The notes under the pieces were generated by a model. That model had not been told where the DNA came from. It did no database searches and saw nothing but the letters and a program-made list of their open reading frames with translations. A stretch of DNA of 64,000 bases from the NCBI RefSeq assembly GCF_014695385.1, contig NZ_JACJOD010000076.1, positions 143,042 through 207,041 on the forward strand. The letters run 5' to 3'. Shown here one piece after another: positions 18,010 through 27,417 of the stretch (the first letter of the stretch is position 1; each line of letters begins with the position of its first letter). The stretch comes from Trichocoleus sp. FACHB-46 (lineage in GTDB: Bacteria; Cyanobacteriota; Cyanobacteriia; FACHB-46). The translations under genes and the position numbers were made by a program.

Positions 18010-18330
18010 GGGTCTGCGTTAGTTCCTCAGCCAGAGCCACACCTGGGAAATGCCACTGAATTAGCTATCAGAGTAGGGTGAGTCGAGGAAAATTCTTGAT
18101 CTTAAGTCGTGAGAGCGCTTAAGACCTAATTTTTAGGGAATTTTAGTACCGCTCCTACATCACAACACTTTACAATTGGCAACGTTGCCGTAAGTGTGGA
18201 AAAGGGTTCCCTAATATTCCAAGTGGTTGAAATTCAGCCTGTACTAGCTACGAAAGCAACACCGATTCCCTCTGAGTATCGCTTGCAGGTGGTCGTCAAC
18301 GTTTTGTCGCATTTAATCTAAAGAGCAACT
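18010..18330. other. Intergenic region between helicase and EF-G genes
   Basis: This 321-bp stretch holds no gene. An inverted repeat, TCTTAAG at 18100-18106 and CTTAAGA at 18118-18124, could form a weak stem after the helicase gene, but no T-run follows directly. A -10-like TAATAT lies at 18212-18217, with TTGCCG 21 bp upstream, which is too far for a standard promoter. The EF-G start is preceded by AAAGAG. Confidence 0.4.
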
Positions 18331-20415
18331 ATGAAAGACCTCACTCGTTATCGCAATATCGGCATCTTCGCTCACGTTGATGCAGGTAAAACGACCACAA
18401 CTGAAAGAATCCTGAAATTGACCGGTAAGATCCACAAGATTGGTGAGGTCCATGAAGGTGCGGCGACGACAGACTTCATGGAACAGGAGCAAGAGCGTGG
18501 CATCACGATTCAGTCTGCTGCTACGAGCTGTTTCTGGAACGACCACCAACTCAATATCATTGACACCCCAGGTCACGTAGACTTCACCATTGAAGTTTAT
18601 CGTTCCCTTAAAGTGCTCGATGGTGGTGTCGGTGTTTTCTGTGGTTCTGGTGGTGTTGAACCCCAGTCTGAAACCAACTGGCGTTATGCAAACGACTCCA
18701 AAGTTTCTCGTGTGATCTACGTTAACAAGCTCGATCGCACCGGAGCTGATTTTTACCGTGTCGTCAAGCAAGTTGAACAAGTCCTAGGTGCTAAGCCCTT
18801 GGTCATGGTGTTGCCCATCGGTGTGGAAGAGCAGTTTAGTGGTGTCGTTGATCTGCTAACCCGTAAAGCTTGGATCTGGGATAACTCTGGCGATCCCATG
18901 AACTATCAGATCAAAGAAGTTCCTGCCGACATGGCCGATCAGGTCGAGACCTATCGTGAGCAGTTGATTGAAACTGCGGTCGAGCAAGACGACGAGCTGA
19001 TGGAGAAATACCTGGAAGGCGAAGAGCTGACCATCGACGAAATTAAGCGGTGTATCCGTAAGGGCACCATCGACCTAGCCTTCTTCCCCACCTACTGCGG
19101 CTCCTCGTTCAAAAACAAAGGGGTACAGTTGGTGCTGGATGCGGTAGTGGACTACCTACCCAACCCTACGGAAGTCAAGCCTCAGCCAGAAATGGACCTC
19201 GAAGGCAACGAGATGGGCACCTTCGCCTATGTTGACTCTGAAAAGCCATTGCGAGCTTTGGCGTTCAAGATTATGGACGATCGCTTTGGCGCGCTTACCT
19301 TTACCCGGATTTACTCCGGTAAACTATCCAAGGGTGATACAGTCCTTAACACGGCTACTGGTAAGACCGAGCGGATCAGCCGTCTGGTGGAGATGCACGC
19401 CAATTCCCGCGAAGAGATCGAATCGGCTCAAGCGGGTGACATTGTCGCGATCGTCGGCATGAAAAATGTCCAGACGGGGCATACCCTCTGCGATCCTAAG
19501 AACCCAGCGACATTAGAACCAATGGTCTTCCCAGAACCCGTGATCTCGATCTCGGTTAGACCGAAAACCAAAGGTGGTGAGGAGAAAATGGTCGCTGCCT
19601 TGACCAAAATGGTGCAAGAAGACCCATCCTTCCACATGATGACGGATGAGGAGAGTGGCGAAACGATCCTGAAGGGGATGGGTGAGTTACACCTAGATAT
19701 TAAGGTTGACATTCTCAAGCGGACTCACGGGGTGGAAGTAGAGGTTGGCAAACCTCAAGTTGCTTACCGCGAGTCGATCACCAAGCGTCTGGAAGATGAT
19801 TACACCCACAAGAAGCAGTCGGGTGGTTCGGGTCAATTTGCCAAGATTGGCTACGTCATCGAGCCTGGTGAAGCAGGTACTGGTTTTGTATTCGAGTCCA
19901 AAGTGACAGGAGGCAGTGTACCTAGAGAATACTGGCCAGCGGTGCAGAAAGGCTTTGAAAGCTGCATTGATAAAGGTGTATTGGCTGGGTTCCCTTGTCT
20001 AGACTTGAAGTTCACGCTCCTAGAAGGTGGTTTCCACCCGGTTGACTCGTCAGCAATGGCGTTTGAGATCGCGGCCAAAGCAGCTTATCGCCAATCGATG
20101 CCTAAGGCGAGCCCTCAACTGCTAGAACCCATCATGAACGTAGATGTCTTCACTCCAGACAACTACATGGGCGATGTCATTGGCGACCTCAACCGTCGTC
20201 GGGGCATGATGAAATCTCAAGAGACAGGCCCGACTGGGGCTCGAATTAAGGCAGATGTGCCCTTGAGTGAGATGTTTGGCTACATTGGTGACCTCCGGAC
20301 GATGACCTCAGGTCGTGGTCAGTTCTCGATGTCGTTTTCGCACTATGCGCCTTGCCCAAACAACATCGCTGAGGAAGTGATTAAGGAAACCAAAGAGCGC
20401 CAAGCTGCTTCATAG
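18331..20415 (+). CDS. fusA: Translation elongation factor G (Slr1463-type)
   Basis: The protein has 694 residues and is full length. Motifs are G1 [16 protein letters not shown]3 DTPGHVDFT and G4 NKLDRTGAD, then domains II-V ending [14 protein letters not shown]. It catalyses GTP-driven translocation on the ribosome. The opening [16 protein letters not shown] and the [19 protein letters not shown] segment match, from memory, the Synechocystis Slr1463 type and gammaproteobacterial second EF-Gs rather than the standard MART-type EF-G of str operons. Fittingly, there is no rpsL/rpsG/tufA neighbour. Cys104 and Cys241 occupy the places of Cys105 and Cys242, reported as oxidation targets in Slr1463. 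A strong terminator follows. Confidence 0.95.
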   Translation: MKDLTRYRNIGIFAHVDAGKTTTTERILKLTGKIHKIGEVHEGAATTDFMEQEQERGITIQSAATSCFWNDHQLNIIDTPGHVDFTIEVYRSLKVLDGGVGVFCGSGGVEPQSETNWRYANDSKVSRVIYVNKLDRTGADFYRVVKQVEQVLGAKPLVMVLPIGVEEQFSGVVDLLTRKAWIWDNSGDPMNYQIKEVPADMADQVETYREQLIETAVEQDDELMEKYLEGEELTIDEIKRCIRKGTIDLAFFPTYCGSSFKNKGVQLVLDAVVDYLPNPTEVKPQPEMDLEGNEMGTFAYVDSEKPLRALAFKIMDDRFGALTFTRIYSGKLSKGDTVLNTATGKTERISRLVEMHANSREEIESAQAGDIVAIVGMKNVQTGHTLCDPKNPATLEPMVFPEPVISISVRPKTKGGEEKMVAALTKMVQEDPSFHMMTDEESGETILKGMGELHLDIKVDILKRTHGVEVEVGKPQVAYRESITKRLEDDYTHKKQSGGSGQFAKIGYVIEPGEAGTGFVFESKVTGGSVPREYWPAVQKGFESCIDKGVLAGFPCLDLKFTLLEGGFHPVDSSAMAFEIAAKAAYRQSMPKASPQLLEPIMNVDVFTPDNYMGDVIGDLNRRRGMMKSQETGPTGARIKADVPLSEMFGYIGDLRTMTSGRGQFSMSFSHYAPCPNNIAEEVIKETKERQAAS

Positions 20416-20469
20416 GGTTAAACGTAGCTTGCTGCTTCCAGTAAGCGTTTGATGTTTCCTAACGAATAG

Positions 20470-20494
20470 AAAAGCCTCCCACTGGGAGGCTTTT
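20470..20494 (+). terminator. Rho-independent terminator after fusA
   Basis: AAAGCCTCCC-ACT-GGGAGGCTTT forms a 10-11-bp stem with a 3-nt loop followed by a T-run. The opposite strand also ends in TTTTC, so it can serve the convergent GST gene as well. Confidence 0.92.
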
Positions 20495-20522
20495 TTCTTA
20501 ATGATGAGAATTGAGCACAATC

Positions 20523-21743
20523 TCAATTCCTAGCAAAGTTAGCGGGATCTTGATCCCGTCGATGTTTGACGGGAAGGGGAGGGCTCTGGCGATCGCCCAC
20601 CAAGGCAGCAGTTGTCTCTAAAGCTGTCCTCAGTTGCTTTGCTGCGTAGATAGACATATCGCGGGGCGCGTTAATGCGATCGCGCAAATAACGCAGCGCC
20701 AGATCAGACCCCAAGGGTGGCAAACAGGTTTGGTTGGTCATCATGTAGGTGAGGGCACACCGTAAAGCTTCATCAAATAGTTTGTCATCAGCAGGATTGA
20801 CCCGAATAATATTGGCGCGGTGCTTGATTACTCGGTGCAGGGCTTCAGCGCGTGAATTCTCAGGCTCTGGGTAAGCCACATCAGGTAGCCCAAACCAAGG
20901 GCCTTGATCGACTTGGGCTTTGTTCCGCAGCATCTGAGGCTCACCGTTTTCCCAGCAGCCCCCCATTTGAGGCGGCAAATCATGCACGTGAGTATGAAAA
21001 TCGCTTTGAGTGCCACAATAGGTTGGTCGGCTTTCCATTGCGGCAAACCAGTTACTTAAACGAGGGTTTGCCTCTCGGAGCGAGTAGCCTTTGTAGTAAT
21101 AAAGACTGGCATTCATGCGCTCGACATAGGGAGTAAAGATCACATCAGCAGTGCCGAACTCCTTCAAGAAGTAAGGGCCAGGGGTGCTGCCTAGGGCAAA
21201 CTCGACCTTATCTACTACGCCTGTAAATTGCTCCCGGTTGCGCTGCTCTTGCTGAGCTGATCCGGTTGGGTAGCAAAGCCAAGTACACCAAGCTCTAAAG
21301 AGTAGCCGCTCCAACTGCCGCAGTGGCATCACGGTTGGGTCTTTCATGCCAAGACCGAGGGGACCAAATACCTGCTCTAGGGCGATCAAAATGTCATCAC
21401 TTTCGGTGATCAGACGTCCATCTAGTTCGATCGCGGGTAGCATGCCCGATGGCACCTTGCGTTTGTACCAGCTCTCCTTTTCTCCGTAGCAGAACATGGT
21501 TACTTTTTCAATGCGGTAAGGAATCTGCTTTTCCTCTAGCCATAGCCAAATTTTCTGGCAGTAAGGGCACCAAGCGTGATTGTCGCGATATAGCGTGACG
21601 CGCACCTCGGACTCGCTGTGCCCGAACAGGCGCAAACAAGCCTGAGCATTGGTAGGCCCATTGACCGTATCGACTTGAAAATCGGTGAGGGCTTCTAGTT
21701 CAGGCCAACTGAGGGGAGCGATCGCCATAGAGATGGATGTCAT
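20523..21743 (-). CDS. Glutathione S-transferase family protein
   Basis: The ATG at 21743 is preferred (406 residues) over an upstream TTG at 21758; a second ATG is five codons further in. A thioredoxin-fold GST N-terminal domain spans ~45-125 with a CPYC motif at residues 59-62, [11 protein letters not shown] and the glutathione-contacting ESDDIL. A helical C-terminal domain follows to ~250. The ~150 residues after that are an unusual extension for a GST. The CPYC active site suggests a glutaredoxin-like or omega-class enzyme, for example dehydroascorbate or thiol reduction, rather than classical conjugation. It converges on fusA across the terminator. Confidence 0.87.
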   Translation of the reverse strand: MTSISMAIAPLSWPELEALTDFQVDTVNGPTNAQACLRLFGHSESEVRVTLYRDNHAWCPYCQKIWLWLEEKQIPYRIEKVTMFCYGEKESWYKRKVPSGMLPAIELDGRLITESDDILIALEQVFGPLGLGMKDPTVMPLRQLERLLFRAWCTWLCYPTGSAQQEQRNREQFTGVVDKVEFALGSTPGPYFLKEFGTADVIFTPYVERMNASLYYYKGYSLREANPRLSNWFAAMESRPTYCGTQSDFHTHVHDLPPQMGGCWENGEPQMLRNKAQVDQGPWFGLPDVAYPEPENSRAEALHRVIKHRANIIRVNPADDKLFDEALRCALTYMMTNQTCLPPLGSDLALRYLRDRINAPRDMSIYAAKQLRTALETTAALVGDRQSPPLPVKHRRDQDPANFARN

Positions 21744-21813
21744 TAGGGCTCGATTCAATGCGGATTAGTTTGGAAAATAGCTTTGTAGCTAGCTCAATGT
21801 CAAATTTGCGAAA

Positions 21814-22263
21814 TTAAAGAGCAGTGTTTCCTCCTTCGATCTCCTGCTTGAGCCGCCACAAATCTTCGTACAGTTGCCCGTCTGGGGCTTCACCCAAAAA
21901 TGTAGCAATGACTGCTCCCGCCATGCCACCGAAAGGGCTGTAATCCATTGTTACCTTGACTTCTGTGCCCGCTTCGTACTCCGAGCTGCGAAAGCTGACA
22001 CAGCCTTCGTTAGGCACATTACTACCAGGCAGCGATCGCCAGCAAATTAGCTCATTTTCTTGGTCCTGCGTGATCTCAGCATCCCATTCAATGTGGTTGC
22101 CTAAGGGAGCTTTGGTAATCCAATGAGAACGCTGTTCATCTAACACTTTCACTGACTCTAGGTGATTCATGAACCGTGGCAAGTTCTCAAAGTTGCGCCA
22201 GAACTGATACAGCTCTTGAGGAGAGCGGTCAATCCGAATACTTCTTTCTACATGGATACTCAT
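21814..22263 (-). CDS. SRPBCC / polyketide cyclase-like protein
   Basis: The protein has 149 residues, single domain and cytoplasmic. The pattern IDRSPQELYQFWRNFENLPRFM, with LES...V and WDAEITQD, is typical of the START-like SRPBCC superfamily (cyclase/dehydrase group), whose deep pocket binds hydrophobic ligands. Members of this subfamily are common in cyanobacteria and often lie near stress genes. Its ligand is unknown. It precedes the GST gene on the same strand by 70 bp, so they may be co-transcribed. Confidence 0.88.
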   Translation of the reverse strand: MSIHVERSIRIDRSPQELYQFWRNFENLPRFMNHLESVKVLDEQRSHWITKAPLGNHIEWDAEITQDQENELICWRSLPGSNVPNEGCVSFRSSEYEAGTEVKVTMDYSPFGGMAGAVIATFLGEAPDGQLYEDLWRLKQEIEGGNTAL

Positions 22264-22429
22264 CGAGTTACCTGTTAGCTAAATGTCTGATTTATCTTGC
22301 CTAGACTTTGAGCTTAGATCCCTTTTAGTGAACTTACACCTGCTAGGGGAGAGACCTATGAGGGTTTGGCCTAATAGAATGAACCACTTTCTGTGGCCAC
22401 AGCCTGCCCGGATTCCAGGTCGCTCAAGG

Positions 22430-24439
22430 TTAGTTTGCAGACAAAGCCGCGCTTAGCTCAGTTATATCGACGGGCTTGACTAAATGCACCGCGAAACCTG
22501 CTTGACGGGAGCGATCGCGGTCTTCTGGCTGACCATAGCCGCTTAGAGCTAAGAGTCGGATCTGGCTCAAGGCTGGTAGTTGGCGGAGACGACGAGCCAG
22601 CTCATAACCATCCATCCCCGGCAGCCCAATATCCAGCACCGCGATGTCTGGCAGAAAAGACTGAGCGATTTCCAGCCCTTGGAGACCGTCGTAGGCAACT
22701 TCCGTGATATGCCCACAGAGATTTAGCGAGATCGCCAAGACTTCAGCCGCATCCATATTGTCATCAACGATGAGGATACGAAGTGGCTGCTGACCCGTCG
22801 GCGCAGGGATGTCAGCTAGAGTTTTCTCACTTTGAGCCAACTGAGGCGCTAATGGCAACCACACCGAGAATTCGCTACCTTGGCCTTTGCCTGCACTCGC
22901 CGCTGATACTCGTCCTCCATGTAGGGTGACTAGGTTTTTGACAATTGCCAGTCCAAGCCCTAAACCTCCCTGCGATCGCTCAATAGACTGCTGCTCCTGG
23001 TAGAACAGGTCAAATACTTTGGGTAAGAGTTCAGGTGCCATGCCGTTACCCGTATCGCTGACACGCAACCAAACTTCGCTGTCTACCCGCTCCGCTAAGA
23101 TGCTAATCTCACCTCCTGGCTCGGTATATTTAGCCGCATTATTCAGCAAGTTCGCAATCACCTGTGCCAACCGTCTAGGATCAGCTTCAATCATGAGGTC
23201 TGTGCTAGGCACCCCAATTGTGAGGTTGTGACGGCGTTGTTCCAATAAAGGGCTGCACTGCTCCACCGCTTCTGCAACGATCGCTGCTAGTTCCAAGGGT
23301 TCCTGCTGGAGCGTCAGCTTGCCCCGAGCGAGACGCGAGACATCCAGTAAATCATCGACCAGACCTACTAGGTGATGCACTTGACGCTCAATCACTGTCC
23401 GTTCTTTGTCTACTTCTGAGATGCCGCGCAGTCGCATCAGGTTCAGCGCAGTCAGGATTGGCGCGAGCGGATTGCGGAGTTCATGCCCCAGCATAGCCAA
23501 GAATTCATCTTTAGCTCGGTTGGCTAACTCAGCTTCACGCTGGGCATTGGAAATCTCAGTCACTTCAAAGGCAACTACAACGATGCTGTCGGTCTTGTCA
23601 TACTCATCGGGGAGAGGTTGGTAAACGACCTCAAAGAAGCACTCCTCAATCGTCTGTGGCTGACCACGATTCAGCATTACCTGGATTCTGCCTATGTAGG
23701 GTTGCCCCGTTGTGTAAACAACGTCGAGTAACTCATAAATACCCTGACCCGCCAACTCAGGCAGCGCCGCCTGCACTGACTTACCCACCACTAGTCTGTG
23801 GCCAACCAGTTCCAGGTAGCGCTCATTAGCAAACTCAAAGACAAAATCTGAGCCTCGCAGGACAGCAATCCCTACAGGCGCATGTTTAAAGATGCGCGAT
23901 AGTTGGTTGGCATTGGCTTGCAACCGTTTTTCAAGCAGTACCTTTTCGGTTGTTTCTGTAAATGTGACGAGGATACCTGCGACGTTACCAGCGTCATCTG
24001 GAACAGGGCTATAAGAGAAATTGAAGTAGCAATCCTCTGGATAGCCAAAGCGATCGATCGTGAGCTTAAAATTATCAAAGCCAAAGGACTTGCCCTGCCA
24101 TACCTCTGCCCACATGGGCCCAATGGTGTTCCAAATCTCTGGCCAAGTTTCTTGGGCACTAATTCCTAAAGCTGCTGGATGCTTATCACCTAAAATCGGA
24201 CGATAGGCGTCGTTATAAAACTGAGTAAATTCCTGGCCCCAAGCAATGTACATTGGCAACTGACATTGCAGCAGGATACGAACAGCAATCTTTAGGCTTT
24301 GGGGCCAAGCCTCTACCGATCCGACCGGCGTTTTAGCCCAGTCAATCGTCCGCATGAGCGCACCCATTTCTCCACCACCAGAGAAAGTAGCATGAGCGGC
24401 TAACCAATTCGCTTCGTCCCTAGATGCATCCGGTTGCAT
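22430..24439 (-). CDS. PAS-PAS hybrid histidine kinase with C-terminal receiver
   Basis: The protein has 669 residues with no membrane segment. Two PAS domains span ~40-165 and ~185-300. A HisKA dimerisation domain follows, with the phospho-accepting His in AMLGHELRNPLAP near 320. A HATPase domain has the N box NLLNNAAKYT and G boxes DTGNGMAP and GGLGLGLAIVK. The receiver spans ~550-665, with acidic IVDDN and the phosphorylated Asp in VLDIGLPGMDG. It is a soluble hybrid kinase that probably hands phosphate to its own receiver or to a phosphotransfer partner not visible here. No DNA-binding output is present. It follows the Cache-type kinase gene on the same strand after 125 bp. Confidence 0.95.
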   Translation of the reverse strand: MQPDASRDEANWLAAHATFSGGGEMGALMRTIDWAKTPVGSVEAWPQSLKIAVRILLQCQLPMYIAWGQEFTQFYNDAYRPILGDKHPAALGISAQETWPEIWNTIGPMWAEVWQGKSFGFDNFKLTIDRFGYPEDCYFNFSYSPVPDDAGNVAGILVTFTETTEKVLLEKRLQANANQLSRIFKHAPVGIAVLRGSDFVFEFANERYLELVGHRLVVGKSVQAALPELAGQGIYELLDVVYTTGQPYIGRIQVMLNRGQPQTIEECFFEVVYQPLPDEYDKTDSIVVVAFEVTEISNAQREAELANRAKDEFLAMLGHELRNPLAPILTALNLMRLRGISEVDKERTVIERQVHHLVGLVDDLLDVSRLARGKLTLQQEPLELAAIVAEAVEQCSPLLEQRRHNLTIGVPSTDLMIEADPRRLAQVIANLLNNAAKYTEPGGEISILAERVDSEVWLRVSDTGNGMAPELLPKVFDLFYQEQQSIERSQGGLGLGLAIVKNLVTLHGGRVSAASAGKGQGSEFSVWLPLAPQLAQSEKTLADIPAPTGQQPLRILIVDDNMDAAEVLAISLNLCGHITEVAYDGLQGLEIAQSFLPDIAVLDIGLPGMDGYELARRLRQLPALSQIRLLALSGYGQPEDRDRSRQAGFAVHLVKPVDITELSAALSAN

Positions 24440-24564
24440 AGGCCTGTGGTCAACAGTTATTGATTTGTAGTCCCCTACTTCTCATCCTAGAGGATGCGCT
24501 TCTAGAAGCTCAGGATTTGCAGCTTCACTACTGATTTGGCTGGTTACTTACTGGAACTAAGTCA

Positions 24565-27168
24565 TTAGCGGAGTTGACTAGAATCAGAATTTTTGTGACC
24601 TTCCAGTAACACTTCAAAAGTTGTCCAACCTTGGCCACTGTCTACTCGTAGCTCTCCACCTATTTGCGCCACTAACTTCTGTACCAAGGCTAGTCCTAGG
24701 CCAGTTCCACCTTGCCGCCACGGGTCGGCATGAGGTACACGGTAAAACTTCTCAAAAATATGAGGCAATGCAGCAGGCGGGATTTCCGCTTGATTACTCA
24801 CTTCAAACTGAGTCCTGAGCGCCGCAGTTTGATCAGGGAGAGCAGGGTCGATCTGCTGCTCAACTCTCAGTTGAATCTCGCCTTGAGGTGGCGTGTATTT
24901 ACAGGCATTATTGAGCAACTCAGCTAGTAATCGAGCTAAGCTATTGCGGTCTGACTGAATCGGCAGAACATGAAGTGGTAGATCAACTGTGAATTGTTGA
25001 CCCCGCTCTTGCATTCGGGCTAAAAATGGTTGGATGATACTGGTCAGCCAGTCTTGAAGCACAATTGTCTCAAGGGATATAGGATAGCGATCTGCTTCAA
25101 GTCGCTGTAAGTCTAGCAAGTCATTGATTAGGTTCGCTTCTCTGGCGCACTCAGCTTGTAGGATTTCTAGGTATTGCTGCTGCCGCTCTGAGGAGGGAGA
25201 GAGCTTGAGCATGTGAAGTGCCAGCTTCATGTTAGAAATTGGCGTACGCAGTTCGTGGGATACGGTACTCAGGAAGTCATCTTTGAGTTGATGCAGATGT
25301 TGCAAAACTTCGACTTGGGCTTGAGCTGCTTGATATAAGCGGGCTTGACGAATGGCGATCGCGCACTGATTGGCTGCTTGTTGCACTAAGCGGACCTCTA
25401 GGTCATCGAACACGCAGTTGGGCAGGCGAAAGATCCATAGGTCTCCTAAGACTCCCTGATCATCAAAGATTGGGCAAGCCAAAATCGCCGCTTGAGGTCT
25501 ACTAAACTTGGGTGCTAAGCGACAGAACTGTAGGATCTGCCCCTCCAGCAACGCTTGGTGGACATCTGAGACAGTCTCTAGAGGCAATGCACCGCTCTGA
25601 CTAGAAGGCCAACCAGGCTTCACCGCCTCGTAGTGGATTGTAATGACGTTTTTCTCTAGATCATATAGGGCGGCATTACAGCACTCTGCGATTAGCGCCT
25701 GGTTTAATTCCTGTACCACAGTTTCTAGAATCTGGGCTTCATCCAAACTGTCCCGCACCTTATCTGTAACTCTTTTCAGCAGTGCTTCTAAATCGAGGGC
25801 TTGTCCCAGTTGCAAGGTACGTTCTTGTAATTCGGCTGTGCGCTGTGTCACGCGCAGCTCTAACTCATCCTTCACTGCTTCTAGAGCTGCAAAAGAGCCC
25901 CGCAATTGCGCCGCCATCTGGTTATGAGCTTGAGCTAAAACTCTAAATTCATTCACCCCTCCGAGGCTAACAGTTTGGTTAAAGTTCCCATTGGCTAGGG
26001 ATTGGGAGGCCGAGCACAAGCGGAGAATTGGGTCAGTAATGCGGTGAGACGTGAGCACGCCTAGAACGATCGCCACCAGCAACGCCCCTAGGCACAGCAA
26101 AACCGTAGTGCGTCGGCTTGCTTCGATGTGCTCCATAAAATCTGCTTCTGGTACTACCACTACAATCAACCAATCCAACCCATAACGGTCCGTAAAGGGC
26201 ATGACTTGCACAAACTGCCGCTGACCCTCCACGACAAAATCGAGTTGTTGGCTCTGCCGAATAGAGCTAAAACTACCAAAGTATTTTTGTAATTGTTGCG
26301 CGGTCAGGCGAGTCATCTGATTTCGGCTGGCGATCGCACTTAGCCGTCGTCGCGGGTCCGCCACTCCCTCTAGATTCAAGCTAAAAGGTAGCTCAGCCGT
26401 TGAACTAGCCACGAGGTTGCCTGAGCGCTCGATGATAAAGGTTTGTCCAGAGCGGCCCACCTTCAGCCGGTGCAAAAAGTCATCCAGTTGTGAGAGTGAA
26501 ACCGTGGCATTGGTCGCACCAATTAAAGTCCCTGCTCCGTCATAAATAGGTCGAGTGGCACTGACGGCTAGCCCTCTAGAAGAGAAATAGGGATAGACTG
26601 CTGTCCAAGTTGGTTTATTTGCTTGCACCGCCTCTCGATACCAGGGACGAATCCGAGGGTCGAAGGTGGTATCCAGTCGGATCAATTGCTGGCGATTACC
26701 TTGCTGATTAATTGTGTAGGTGTGGTACTTGCCAGCAGTGGAGGTATCGATCACGCGAATGACGAGGGTTCCGTCCTGCAAGCGGTCCACAGCATGAATC
26801 TCTCCCTGCTCACTGCCAAAGGCGATCGGGCTTAAAGACTGAAACAACTGCATTTGTTGCCAAAAATGCTGCTCCAAACGCTTGCCGTCTCGCAAATTCA
26901 ACTCCCCTAAGCGAAACGCACTGGCGTTGAGCGCAGTGACCAATTGCGGAGTTTCTAGATAGTCAGCAAGATGCTGATGGACGCGATTTGTAACTTCGTT
27001 TCTCAGCTCAGCCGCAACTTCATTGACTGCTCTCTGACCATCTCTTAAGGAAAAATATGCCGTTAACCCAACCGCCGCGGTAATTTGCAGAACAAAAGGA
27101 ACAATGAGCGCTACTCTGAGCGGCACATTCGATAAATCTCTAAACAGGGGATGCAAGAGCTTCTGCAT
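24565..27168 (-). CDS. Membrane sensor histidine kinase: Cache-HAMP-GAF-HisKA-HATPase
   Basis: The protein has 867 residues. TM1 is at ~17-38. A long periplasmic double-Cache-type sensor has DPRIRPWYREA near 160, and TM2 is near 350-370. A HAMP linker starting RITDPILRL precedes a coiled coil and a GAF-like domain (~470-615). HisKA carries SHELRTPISNMK with His near residue 638, and HATPase has LLNNACKYTP and GTGLGLALVQK. Cache domains bind small external ligands such as amino or organic acids. No receiver or cognate regulator is adjacent, but the hybrid kinase downstream (22430-24439) has a receiver and could be its partner. Confidence 0.94.
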   Translation of the reverse strand: MQKLLHPLFRDLSNVPLRVALIVPFVLQITAAVGLTAYFSLRDGQRAVNEVAAELRNEVTNRVHQHLADYLETPQLVTALNASAFRLGELNLRDGKRLEQHFWQQMQLFQSLSPIAFGSEQGEIHAVDRLQDGTLVIRVIDTSTAGKYHTYTINQQGNRQQLIRLDTTFDPRIRPWYREAVQANKPTWTAVYPYFSSRGLAVSATRPIYDGAGTLIGATNATVSLSQLDDFLHRLKVGRSGQTFIIERSGNLVASSTAELPFSLNLEGVADPRRRLSAIASRNQMTRLTAQQLQKYFGSFSSIRQSQQLDFVVEGQRQFVQVMPFTDRYGLDWLIVVVVPEADFMEHIEASRRTTVLLCLGALLVAIVLGVLTSHRITDPILRLCSASQSLANGNFNQTVSLGGVNEFRVLAQAHNQMAAQLRGSFAALEAVKDELELRVTQRTAELQERTLQLGQALDLEALLKRVTDKVRDSLDEAQILETVVQELNQALIAECCNAALYDLEKNVITIHYEAVKPGWPSSQSGALPLETVSDVHQALLEGQILQFCRLAPKFSRPQAAILACPIFDDQGVLGDLWIFRLPNCVFDDLEVRLVQQAANQCAIAIRQARLYQAAQAQVEVLQHLHQLKDDFLSTVSHELRTPISNMKLALHMLKLSPSSERQQQYLEILQAECAREANLINDLLDLQRLEADRYPISLETIVLQDWLTSIIQPFLARMQERGQQFTVDLPLHVLPIQSDRNSLARLLAELLNNACKYTPPQGEIQLRVEQQIDPALPDQTAALRTQFEVSNQAEIPPAALPHIFEKFYRVPHADPWRQGGTGLGLALVQKLVAQIGGELRVDSGQGWTTFEVLLEGHKNSDSSQLR

Positions 27169-27255
27169 GTATCCTAGTTTAGAGCCTGCTTAAAAGTGAG
27201 TGGGCAGTGGAGTCATTCATGATAGGTACAAAGCAAAAATTATAATAGCTTTTAC

Positions 27256-27417
27256 TTAATACCTTCTAGCCGTGCCTGTCCTGTAGCTTAAGTGTAGCTC
27301 AGCAGCCTCACATAATGGTTCGCGCCACGCTTGATCGGAAATTTCTGGCAAGGGATAGCCGAGCGATCGCATCCCTGCCGAATAATATGCTGAATCATTA
27401 GGATGGTTGCCCCAGCT
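27256..27417 (-). other. Unassigned C-terminal-like ORF fragment
   Basis: Between the Cache kinase and the CNB kinase, a leftward frame ends in TAA at 27256-27258. It reads as a plausible protein (WGNHPNDSAYYSAGMRSLG, then YPLPEISDQAWREPL) but has no start codon of its own before running under the end of the CNB-kinase gene. It may be the tail of a decayed gene or a short overlapping gene. I do not recognise the family. Confidence 0.3.
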
